DNA from: Lottia gigantea
Lineage: Eukaryota; Mollusca; Gastropoda; Lottiidae
NCBI RefSeq assembly: GCF_000327385.1
Contig: NW_008707266.1
Location: 1-64,000 of the forward strand
Reading direction: 5' to 3'
Length of the DNA: 64,000 bases
The notes under the pieces are model-generated. The model made no database searches. It saw nothing but the letters and a program-made list of their open reading frames with translations, and had not been told where the DNA came from. Each line of letters starts with the position of its first letter. The first letter of the stretch is position 1. Made by a program: the position numbers and the translations under genes. This document shows positions 22,128 to 31,146 of the stretch, in pieces.

Positions 22128-25100
22128 GTAAGTTTGTTTCATTTAACTTTCTGTGAGTGTTCCTTATGTCTTGCTGAAATTACAAGTATTACAAGAGGAA
22201 TTTCTAACGGTTTAATCACTCTTTTTTAAGTTTGTCTGGAGTTTTTCGCGAAAGACTTTGCAGAATGTAGAGATACTTGTGATGGTTTTGGCACAGAAAA
22301 CAACAAATATGGTATATTTGGTTGCTTTGGACCGAAATGTTGCATTCCAGACACGGCAAGTAAGTTTCAGTTTTCATTTTTTTTTGTATTTATTTATTTT
22401 TAGAATCTACAGTTTGTAACAGCTTCAGAGCCGACTATTTACCTCATTATTGGGCATTATTTTAACACCAGAACAATTTCCTTGATCATTCATTCATTCA
22501 TATTTTCATTCATTCATTCATTCCATTTCATTTCCAGACAGACCCAATACAACACAAGCACCAAGTTCACCCTCAAGCACCATGATGACCCAACCCACGA
22601 CAGTTGCTAAATCCAATGTTCCTCTTAATGAACAATGTGGTGTTGGTAGACTTCCTACTTCTAGAATACTCGGTGGTGGGATGACCAAACCTTGTGACTG
22701 GCCATGGCAGGTGTCCGTCAGAAGTCGAGTCAGCGAGCTTGGTGATATTGGTCCTATGAACACGTTTCCATGGTGTAGTGGTGTTTTAATTAGTGATCAG
22801 TGGATTCTTACTACTGCCTATTGTGTTATCTTGTAAGTAATATATCGATCTGAACATACTGTATCTACATATTATTAAACGGCGCTCTAGTTATATATTA
22901 CTTTTTAGCACTAGTTAAGGGAATTATTTTGGTCAACAAAAATCCAAATTTACTTGGAGCATGACGATAAATATATACCGAAACAAATGTTTTTTAGGCA
23001 AGTCTCTGAATTGTCGATTGGCACCACTTGTTCCAGAAGGGCGGGCTTGTTCTCCTATGCTATCGACATTTACTACAGTATATATTTTCTTGGACCTTAC
23101 ATTCAGCTAACTTTTCGATGATGTCTGAGCTGTCAGTTGGTTTCTATTGCGGGTCCACGAAACACTCTAAAACCATTGGACTCCGTTGATTCCGTCATCA
23201 AAGTAAACCTTCCAGATCTGTAGTGTCAAAGAGCTGTTGGATCCGCCATCTAACTTTCTAGATTGCGGATTCTACAATCATGACCCTCAAGAGCTGATGA
23301 CGACTAATGGCAATCTTTGTTGCAGATCAATATCATCTGGTAGAAATATAGAGAATGTTTTAGTTACAGCCGGTGAATATAATACTAGAGAAGCTGATTA
23401 TTCTGGGAGGATGATTAATGAACAGTATTTAAAAGTAATTGATATCAAAATACACCCTGAATATTATAAAACTGATATTAATACCATTACACCTGATGAT
23501 ATCAGTAACACAGCTGATAAAACATGTAAGTTCTTTATAATAAAGTACGATATTACACCTGATGATATCAGTAACACGGCTGATAAAACATGTAAGTTCT
23601 TTATAATAAAGTACGATATTACACCTGATGATATCAGTAACACGGCTGATAAAACATGTAAGTTCTTTATAATAAAGTATGATATTACACCTGATGATAT
23701 CAGTAACACGGCTGATAAAACATATAAGTTCTTTATAATAAAGTACGATATTACACCTGATGATATCAGTAACACGGCTGATAAAACATATAAGTTCTTT
23801 ATAATAAAGTATGATATTACACCTGATGATATCAGTAACACGGCTGATAAAACATATAAGTTCTTTATAATAAAGTATGATATTACGCCTGATGATATCA
23901 GTAACACGGCTGATAAAACATGTAAGTTCTTTATAATAAAGTATGATATTACACCTGATTATATCAGTAACACGGCTGATAAAACATATAAGTTCTTTAT
24001 AATAAAGTACGATATTACACCTGATGATATCAGTAACACGGCTGATAAAACATATAAGTTCTTTATAATAAAGTACGATATTACACCTGATGATATCAGT
24101 AACACGGCTGATAAAACATATAAGTTCTTTATAATAAAGTATGATATTACACCTGATGATATCAGTAACACGGCTGATAAAACATATAAGTTCTTTATAA
24201 TAAAGTACGATATTACACCTGATGATATCAGTAACACGGCTGATAAAACATATAAGTTCTTTATAATAAAGTACGATATTACACCTGATGATATCAGTAA
24301 CACAGCTGATAAAACATGTAAGTTCTTTATAATAAAGTATGATATTACACCTGATGATATCAGTAACACAGCTGATAAAACATGTAAGTTCTTTATAATA
24401 AAGTACGATATTACACATGATGTAATATGATGATGTAAGTTCTTTATAATGAAGTACGCCATTACAACTTTTGAAGGTATTACAAAGATTGCAGAATGTA
24501 ACATTCGTCGAAATAAAAACTGTACCATACAGTATCAATACCACTTTTCATAGTTAAAAGAAACGAGAAATCCTTAGTTAAGCCAATCAGTAATAGTGTT
24601 CACAGCTCACCGTCGAAATTTGAGCTTTCAAATCCATGTGTATCCAGAATTATCCGACGACTCGTCATTTTAAGCTACTCTGTGATATATAGAAAACAGC
24701 AATATAGAATTGTAGGTAAAATTCCCAGTTTGAAGGAATTGTGCGTTTTTCGTACATTTCTAGTACTATTGAAGACTATTTACATATTTTCAAGATTCCC
24801 GATATGGCGCATCTGTCTATTTTTCTTAAAGATACAGCGGAAGTTTATACAGTTATCTCTTCTAGTTCTAATTATTTAATCTATGATGATGAAAATGACC
24901 AAGAATATCAGCAATTGTATACTTTTGCGAAATAGTAAAGACAATCTTTTTTCGTTTACAGCTTATAACTTTGCGCTCATGAAACTGGAAGCACCAGCAA
25001 CGATTGGTCAATGCGTCCAGAAGGTTTGTACACCAAAAGTAGAGAGTTGTTGGTCGAAGAAAATGTGTAAGATAGCTGGCTGGGGAAATAAAGACACCGA

Positions 25101-26109
25101 CACAATTGGAGGTAATTTCTTCTGAAGTGCACCTGTTTCCAACTGACTGATGTATGGCAAGCTTGAATGTGCCTCGTTAGAAAAAGACGAAGATCGCTTA
25201 CTCTTGTTGAGTATAAGCTGTAATGGGTGCTGCGATTGTTAGCACCATTTAGTTTGATTTTGTACGATGATAAGGTCTGACAATTGGACTCGTGTAGAGT
25301 TTTGCTGTCTAGTTTCAAGCACATCTTGAAAATCGATCACATGAATTGGTGCTTTATGTTTCAGAAACATCTCTAGAACTATTAGAAGCTGATATCACTC
25401 TATATAGTCCCGCTGTCTGTGAAACTATTTATGATATAAATCTAAATATGACAGAAGAAATGAAACCATTGACAACTTGTGCCCGTCCTACTAATCCCGG
25501 TGTTAATGTTTGCTTGGTAAGTTTTACTAGAAGGTTTTTATTTGGCATGTAAGTGACTTTAAGTGAAGTCGTGGTTTATCACATGAGGAAGAGACAATTG
25601 CATTCATTATTATTGGAGAGTGGAGACTCTGGTGACTGGGGTATTGGATGTATGTATGTATAGGCGATAAGGAGTGGGGACTACATATAAAACCCAACCC
25701 AATTTTCAGAGTTGGGAGCAAATGTATAGCTGGTTTAGGGGTGGGGAATACATTCATACAGAATTCGCAATTGGGACTATAGGCATTGGTGTTAGTGAAG
25801 TGGGACCACAGATATGAATGATTGGGAAGTGGGAACTTGTCTGAATGGAATTTGAAAAATAAAATGACTTGCGGTAGAATATAACTATTGTTGAACCAAT
25901 CCCAATATGATTACAAGTTACAGTTTGAACTGTTTACATTACAGGGTGATAATGGTGGTATGGTAGTCTGTAAAGATGAAAACGACAAATGGACGGTTGA
26001 AGGTCTGATTAATAGACCAACTGATGAAGCTTGTAAGGCGGATGACATGTTTTTAATATCATATACACAACCTGCTATGGACTGGATACATTCGACTACT
26101 GGCATGTAA
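22046..26109 (+). CDS. Clip/big-defensin-like serine protease homologue (catalytically dead), complete, 7 exons
   Basis: Exons: 22046-22127, 22231-22359, 22538-22832, 23326-23525, 24962-25111, 25365-25516, 25945-26109. All borders are GT/AG and phases agree, giving 390 residues and a TAA stop. Residues 1-26 form a signal peptide; 29-65 a six-cysteine clip/defensin-like module; 71-103 a Ser/Thr/Pro linker; 113-390 a trypsin-fold domain starting at the activation-type site R113-ILGG. The catalytic positions are replaced: Tyr165 in TTAYC for His57, Asn238 in NFALMKL for Asp102, Asn339 in GDNGG for Ser195; position 189 is Asn333. The fold residues (PWQVS, AGWG, paired cysteines) are kept, so this is a maintained non-enzyme. 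In arthropods, clip-domain homologues act as cofactors in prophenoloxidase and Toll cascades or bind microbes; the role here is inferred only. Exon 4 ends in a tandemly amplified donor site (23486-24409), so length may vary. An alternative first exon at 19815 is possible. Confidence 0.92.
22231..22359 (+). CDS. Protease-homologue exon 2: six-cysteine clip/big-defensin-like module
   Basis: Cysteines at residues 29, 40, 44, 59, 64 and 65, with spacing 10-3-14-4-0. Clip domains also end in an adjacent CC, and big defensins have C-x6-C-x3-C-x13/14-C-x4-CC, so only the first gap differs. The module is one symmetrical phase-1 exon, a shape suited to exon shuffling. Disulphide pairing cannot be read from sequence. 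Confidence 0.85.
22487..22524 (+). repeat. ATTC microsatellite beside an acceptor
   Basis: Copies of ATTC interrupted once by ATATTTTC, forming most of the pyrimidine-rich stretch upstream of the exon-3 acceptor at 22537. Confidence 0.8.
22538..22832 (+). CDS. Protease-homologue exon 3: linker, activation site, former His region
   Basis: Encodes a Ser/Thr/Pro linker (TTQAPSSPSST), Cys104 for a bond across the activation site, TSRILGGG, CDWPWQVS and CSGVLISDQWILTTAYC. The last block is the equivalent of WVLTAAHC with His replaced by Tyr165. The acceptor follows an ATTC microsatellite. The donor is GTAAGT at 22833. Confidence 0.92.
23326..23525 (+). CDS. Protease-homologue exon 4 (shortest form; donor lies in a tandem array)
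   Basis: Acceptor TTTGTTGCAG ending at 23325 and first donor GTAAGT at 23526. Encodes VLVTAGEYNT and IDIKIHPEYY, matching the beta-barrel strands before catalytic Asp, then a loop TPDDISNTADKT. The last 40 bases of the exon form part of the 66-bp repeated unit, so further in-frame donors lie at 23592, 23658, 23922, 24318 and 24384. Confidence 0.85.
23486..24409 (+). repeat. 66-bp tandem array of exon end + 5' splice site + intron start, 14 copies
   Basis: Each unit contains 40 bases equal to the end of exon 4 (ATTACACCTGATGATATCAG and so on to AAAACAT) and 26 bases equal to the start of the intron (GTAAGTTCTTTATAATAAAG and ACGAT). Units start every 66 bp from 23486; a broken fifteenth copy trails to about 24460. 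Units 1, 2, 3, 7, 13 and 14 have the GT donor; units 4-6 and 8-12 have AT instead. The frame stays open through the whole array, reading TPDDISNTADKTC/Y KFFIIKYDI per unit. Confidence 0.97.
24574..24806 (+). mobile_element. Family A interspersed repeat, copy 3
   Basis: Starts TTAGTTAAGCCAATCAGTAA and carries GTCGAAATTTGAGCTTTCAA, ATCCATGTGTATCCAG and GAAGACTATTTACATATTTT in the family order. It lies between the splice-site array and exon 5. Confidence 0.7.
24962..25111 (+). CDS. Protease-homologue exon 5: former Asp region and GWG
   Basis: Acceptor TTCGTTTACAG. Encodes YNFALMKLEAP (Asn238 where NDIALLKL has the catalytic Asp), a loop with five cysteines (CVQKVCTPKVESCWSKKMC being longer than usual) and IAGWGN. 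Donor GTAATT. Confidence 0.9.
25365..25516 (+). CDS. Protease-homologue exon 6
   Basis: Acceptor TTATGTTTCAG. Encodes LLEADITLYSPAVCETIYD, matching the L..A.VPI....C...Y segment of trypsins, then TTCARPTNPGVNVCL leading into the former active serine. It ends in phase 0 at GTAAGT. Confidence 0.9.
25590..25850 (+). repeat. Degenerate G-rich intronic tract
   Basis: Recurring GAGTGGGGACT, TTGGGAG, GTGGGGAATAC, ATTGGGACTAT, AGTGGGACCAC and GAAGTGGGAACTTG motifs give a G-rich, loosely periodic stretch in intron 6, unlike the AT-rich neighbours. Confidence 0.5.
25945..26109 (+). CDS. Protease-homologue exon 7: GDNGG and C-terminus
   Basis: Acceptor TTTACATTACAG. Encodes GDNGGMVVC (GDSGGPLVC in active enzymes, so the nucleophile is Asn339), then WTVEGLINR, CKADDMF and AMDWIHSTTGM followed by TAA. 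Confidence 0.93.
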   Translation, partial: GDNGGMVVCKDENDKWTVEGLINRPTDEACKADDMFLISYTQPAMDWIHSTTGM

Positions 26110-26168
26110 ACCTCATACCCGAACCCACTTTAGGTTTCCAACCTTTTTTCTGTACCGTAATATATTTA

Positions 26169-26174
26169 AATAAA
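26169..26174 (+). terminator. Protease-homologue polyadenylation signal
   Basis: AATAAA 60 bases after the TAA stop. Confidence 0.65.
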
Positions 26175-27897
26175 CGTTCTGCAATTCAAGATACCTACGT
26201 TTTAATGCTTACGTTTCTATAGGAAAATTAACGCGCCCTACAGAATTTACTGACCTTATTATATAAAACTCTGGGTTATCGCGCGGCAAAAACAAACGAA
26301 CCATTGTAGTCTAATGACTTAATATTGGGTTGCTTCCCTTCGCTCGCTCAAAGACTCCATTATGACCATACGTGATTTAGAAAAAAGGCGTTGTCATAAC
26401 GCCTGTCACCAAAAGAAGCAGATAACACAGAATGTGTAGTTGTTGGTAGTCGTGGTGAGTAGGTAGTTAGATCTGATCCATTAGATATTTTGGTACCGTT
26501 GATTCGGAAGTGGAGCAATCTGCAGATCTGGTCGGGTCAAAGGTAAAGGCGATCCCTGGCTAGCTCAAAGTTAAATATCAATGATGTAGCCTTCATTTTG
26601 TTGGGCCACAAGTTCCATGGACCTGGTTCTAATAATTTTAATACATTGAAATTCTTGTTGAACAAAAACTATTTCATCATCACAACCAGGATGTGTTACA
26701 AATCAATATCAGGTGTTAACAATCAGATTCTAATATTTGTTTAACTGTTATACGTTAATAACTTTAAGACTTTAAAAAGTCCAGAATTAGACGTTGTTGA
26801 TAATTTGTTTAACTCCATCGACACGACTGACCGACATATTGTGTAACATCTATAGATCACTATTACTGAAGATTTTATTGCTATTCTGTATAGTCTCTTT
26901 GCCCAAACTAAGAACTGTGACTTCTGGTGGTTATCTCCCCTTACTAGTAACTTTGGGTCCCAAAGTTTCTGATTTGCTCTTGATTAGAACATGATGATCA
27001 AGTATTCATGTCATATCCTCTCTATAGAGCGAGCAGAAAGGTACCCTGCTACAAATGTTTGTCTCAAATAAATATAGCGCTGTTTGGTTCGATTTTTGCC
27101 CGAGTGGTGATTTGGTGATTGGACAATGGAGTAAAGGTTTTTTGCACATCTGTGGGCGATTCCATACATAAACACGAGGAGTCCACTTCACGTTGAGGTA
27201 GCATAAGTGATAATCGACAAAATAGTTTCAATTATCCCCAAAATAAAGTGGACTGAACGAGTTTTGAATCGTACTCAGATGTGCACAAATTTCTGTACTC
27301 GACTATAGTATATTGTTAATCACAAAACCAAACTTTTACTGGAAAACACAGACTATACACAAGGAAATTGCGTTGTTTAAGTCATTTAAGTCGGCCTTCG
27401 GTCATAACGGTTTCATACACGCTTAATGCACCCATATAGTGTGCGAAGGCCACCTCATTTATTGTATTGTATTGTATTGGTTGTTTGTATTTGCTTTCCG
27501 TGACAGATTTCAATCTCACCACACCGAAGATAGAATGTTTTAATGGAAAATGTCAACAAAGAGAAATATGAGCATCCCTGTGTGAAATTGAATTAAATCG
27601 AGATGGTGTTATAAACGAAAATCATTAACAAAATCAGACAAATTAAGGAAATGTCTTATATATTGCTATGCACTTAACTGGCTTTGGTACACGGGTTGGT
27701 AAATATTGCAATGCACTTTTTTGTACGCGGATAGTGTTGTAGAACTTCACAGATTTGCCTCTATGTACACAAGTTCACGGTCATGGCGAGTCTTTCTGCA
27801 CTCGTGCATATTGATTTCTGTTAAAAGACAGACATGTTTATTTTTATCCTGCCGGTGTTATTCCTAATTCCTTGCCGAGGTGGGGTTACTTAATTTT

Positions 27898-28335
27898 TAT
27901 ACGCCCACACGTAAGTATGGGCGTATATTGTGGTTGCCCCTGTCGGCCCGTCGGTCGGTCCGTCCGTCCGTCCGTCCGTCCGTCCGTTCACATTTACCTC
28001 GTGCTCACTCTACAGGCTACAATTCTCTATAGATTCTTTTGATCTTTTGTATGTGTGTCAAAATCATTATGAAGATGTGCACTATTGAATTTGGTGATGA
28101 TCCGATGATTTTCTTCAGAGATATCGCATAAAACTCTGATATCGCGTTCATTTTTTTCACTTATTTTGCTCGTGCCCACCTTAAAGACTACAATTCCCCA
28201 AGGATTCTTTTGATTGTTTGTATCTGAACGGTCACAAGTTTCGATCTAAGTCTGTTTAAATAGAAATTATTGCACTTAAGGTCAGTAGGTCAAAGGTCGT
28301 GCTTACAGGTCTTTCGTATGCTCGTGTACTGGTGT
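27898..28335 (+). mobile_element. GGGCGTAT-hairpin / CCGT-repeat interspersed element
   Basis: Opens with a perfect 10-bp hairpin (TATACGCCCA at 27898, TGGGCGTATA at 27918, 10-base loop), then TTGTGGTTGCCCCTGTCGG and a GTCC-repeat tract (27945-27986). Two direct sub-copies follow, about 170 bp apart: CTCGTGCTCAC with GGCTACAATTCTC, and CTCGTGCCCAC with GACTACAATTCCC, each followed by GATTCTTTTGAT. This architecture is one I know as a very abundant repeat of molluscan genomes; its superfamily is unclear and no protein is encoded. Confidence 0.7.
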
Positions 28336-29149
28336 CTGTAATCGTGTTACAATCCAACAACCACTCCTGGTCGCTTTAGACTACTTTACACAATGCAATC
28401 ATTCGGCAATAGAAAATAAAATATTATTTATACCACGAATTATTCCGTTTCCTTATATGCATATAGAATACTCTTTGTGATCGGGAATTTTCAATCCGCA
28501 AACATAGTCGCACAATAAATTCCCAAAGGCTCTTATTCAGCTACTGGCAAAAATAATACATTGCTTCATTATATGACCAACGTTTCTAATATAAGTTCTC
28601 CTTATAGGCTTTAGGAACACGATCTTGAAATACGGTCTAGACACATTGAAAACATAATGAGTTTTTCTTTGATCATGTTTACTTTCAAGTGTAATCAAGA
28701 ATGTCTGACTTTAAGAAAAAAAACTATTTTCTAGACTTGCAAAAACTAAACATCAACAGTATCAGAATGATAAAGGTTTCAAGGCAAACCTTAGAGAAAA
28801 TCACAAAAGAGTCAGGATTATAGGGGAAAAGGGTTTATACAATCGATCATGAATCTCAAAAGGAATGGGGTTTTAGAAAGGAAAAAGGTTGAAAACCCAT
28901 GGGCTAGGGTAAGAGCTGGTAAGGTTAAGATAGCAAGCATGTATGCAATGCTGTTGATTAAGCTATGTCGAAATCAAACTAATGACGTAGCTGTCGCGAA
29001 GTCCATTTGATATTAATGGAAGTATTTGCGATGGTGGAGTCAACGGTGAAGAATTTCTGCAATTACAGAAACCTCAGACAGTCCAATGGAATGATGCAAA
29101 TAAATATAAATATATCATAAATACATATAAAAGCTAGAAAACCTTTTTA

Positions 29150-29240
29150 AAAACATCTTAAATACTGTTTGTCTTAAATAATGTTTGTCTTAAATACTGT
29201 TTGTCTTAAATACTGTTTGTCTTAAACTCTGTTTGTCAGC
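29150..29240 (+). repeat. 16-bp minisatellite CTTAAATACTGTTTGT
   Basis: About five to six copies, one with AATGTTTGT and one with CTCTGTTTGT, ending 17 bases before a tRNA-derived SINE. Confidence 0.85.
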
Positions 29241-29256
29241 TGGATAGTATTTTTAG

Positions 29257-29460
29257 GCGACCTTCTGTGGGAAATTGAAGTCGGTTAGAGCGTTGGTTAG
29301 TTCCGAACAAATGGTGGTCATAGGTTCTTATCCTGGTAGGCATGTACAACTATTTCTTAAAAGGTTTGGCGTAGATCAGGATTTACCCAAGGATCAGTTG
29401 GTAAACAGGATTCTCGTGAATATAAATGACAGTTTCCTTGTAAAAAAAAAACTGGTTGTT
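29257..29460 (+). mobile_element. tRNA-derived SINE, copy 1
   Basis: The head has an A-box-like AGTCGGTTAGAGCGTTGG (29279-29296) and a B-box-like GGTTCTTATCC (29323-29333), the spacing of a tRNA promoter. The body carries CAGGATTCTCGTGAATATAA, and an A-run at 29442-29450 follows. A second copy lies at 63276-63445. Confidence 0.7.
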
Positions 29461-30320
29461 TCTATCTTTTCGTCCTTTTCTTTACCGTTTTATTGGAATT
29501 AATTTGTACAGACTCTAGAACGTGTAGAACAATTATATTATGATAGACATTGTCAAAACAGAAATCTGAGGAATGATGATATATGGTCATAAAAATTATA
29601 CAATATAATGAACAAACCACGTAATGTCACCTGAGATACATGATCTTGGCTTTCTATAATGTAACGAATAAGCCTAGCTCGAGGACAAGGTTTTAGTCTC
29701 ATGGTTAATTGGCTATTACACTCCCCGTAGTAAATCTCTGAAAGACTTTAGTTATAATGAAGTCTGTACCAGTCCTAATAATATCTACCTAGGTCACAGA
29801 CTGCAGTGTATTAGACGAGTCAGATTGTGATGAAAAAACCATCATCAAATATACAACATCTAGTTATTTCAAGGATGTACGGTATGAAATAAAAATTAAA
29901 TAAAAGTAGTTTTATGTCCTACTTTTTGCACTCTGATTGGGCCAATGAAGGCGGACAACGCAATATTATATTGTTATTTTTGCAACTCTTATTATTTCCC
30001 CTATACATAGACGGGGATGTCAACAGATCTTGATTTTTCAACAGCGCACTGGTCAGTCAGAACCCAGTCGGTCACAACTTAGACCTGTGGTAGAGTACCA
30101 CCCAACTGCCAATTTAAAATTGGGACCACAAAAAGCCCGGACCATTAAAATACTGTTAGATACTTACTTACTTCACAATAGCTTAACTCAATTGAAAAGC
30201 TATTAAGATAAATTTATAGACGATAATCTAACTTAACAGTTAAAATGTAAAAATCATTAAAGGTAAATGACATGCAATTTTTAGCGTTCAGGGAATTTAT
30301 ACAACACACTCCTACACGAA

Positions 30321-30550
30321 AATGTATTTGTTACCTTTGGGAAATATGGAAAATACGACTGTCGAAATGGTAAAATTGCATTCGTAATTTTAAAAAGGTG
30401 CTCTGAAGTCTTGTTTTCTTCTGGGGAACTCGGGTAGTGTATTAATGCTGTATTTGTTACCTCTTGGGAAATACAACTTTCGAAATGGTAAATTGCATTC
30501 GTAACTTCAAATTATGCTCGGAAGTGGTTTCTGTTGGAGAACTCGGGTAG
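30321..30550 (+). repeat. Family K: two direct copies of a ~110-bp unit
   Basis: Copies at 30321-30436 and 30449-30550 share GTATTTGTTACC, GGGAAATA, CGAAATGGTAAA, TTGCATTCGTAA, GCTC-GAAGT and GAACTCGGGTAG in order. Confidence 0.75.
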
Positions 30551-31038
30551 CTATCACGACTTGATATGCAATATATTTCTCGTTGCAGCGCTGTTTAATC
30601 TATGTACTTAATTTTCATCTCCCAGAATACAGAATTAACCTGTTTCCGGTGATTATATTAAACAGTTACTCGGCTACTGCTCGAAATAATTCTGTTTAAT
30701 TAATAGAAGCCTCCGTTCATATTCAGAAAGTTCATCGTCCAGAACAACCAGGAAGAGTCTTTAGTAGGAATTCGTTATCGGATCAATATCAATGATCTAT
30801 CTGATAACATAATGATTTCTGATCAACTGGTCTTTTTAGCCGAGCAATCATATCGCTCACCCGGATACCGTCAACCAGTTCATTTTATATTCAAGGGTAT
30901 TTTGGACAATCAATTAGAATTATATAATGAACACATGTGATATAAGTTTTAAGCGCTTGCGCCTTTACTGATTTTTTATATGCGCCACGAATAGAATCAA
31001 GTGGTAATTACAACTTCCTAGTTGAAAACTATCCCCTT

Positions 31039-31146
31039 CCAAGAGGTAACCTAGTTCTCCAGCAGAAAACACGACTTCCGAGCACAATTTTGAATGTTAT
31101 TTACCATTTCAGAAGTCGTATTTTCCAGCGGTAACAAATACAGAAC
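31039..31146 (-). repeat. Family K: third copy, inverted
   Basis: The reverse complement reads CTGTATTTGTTACC, AATACGACTTCTGAAATGGT, GTGCTCGGAAGTCGTGTTTT and CTGGAGAACTAGGTTACC, matching the direct pair 500 bp upstream. With those it can form a large hairpin. Confidence 0.7.

Noticed and set aside
23237-23325. Open frame upstream of exon 4, continuous with it
   Set aside because: The TTTGTTGCAG acceptor and the phase-2 join from exon 3 place the coding start at 23326; the upstream part does not match the trypsin fold.
23486-24409. CRISPR-like array
   Set aside because: The unit is fully repeated with no variable spacers, lies in a spliced animal gene and contains a splice donor.
23429-24544. 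Long minus-strand frames (147-371 codons) across the 66-bp array
   Set aside because: They are antisense shadows of the in-frame tandem repeat belonging to the plus-strand gene.
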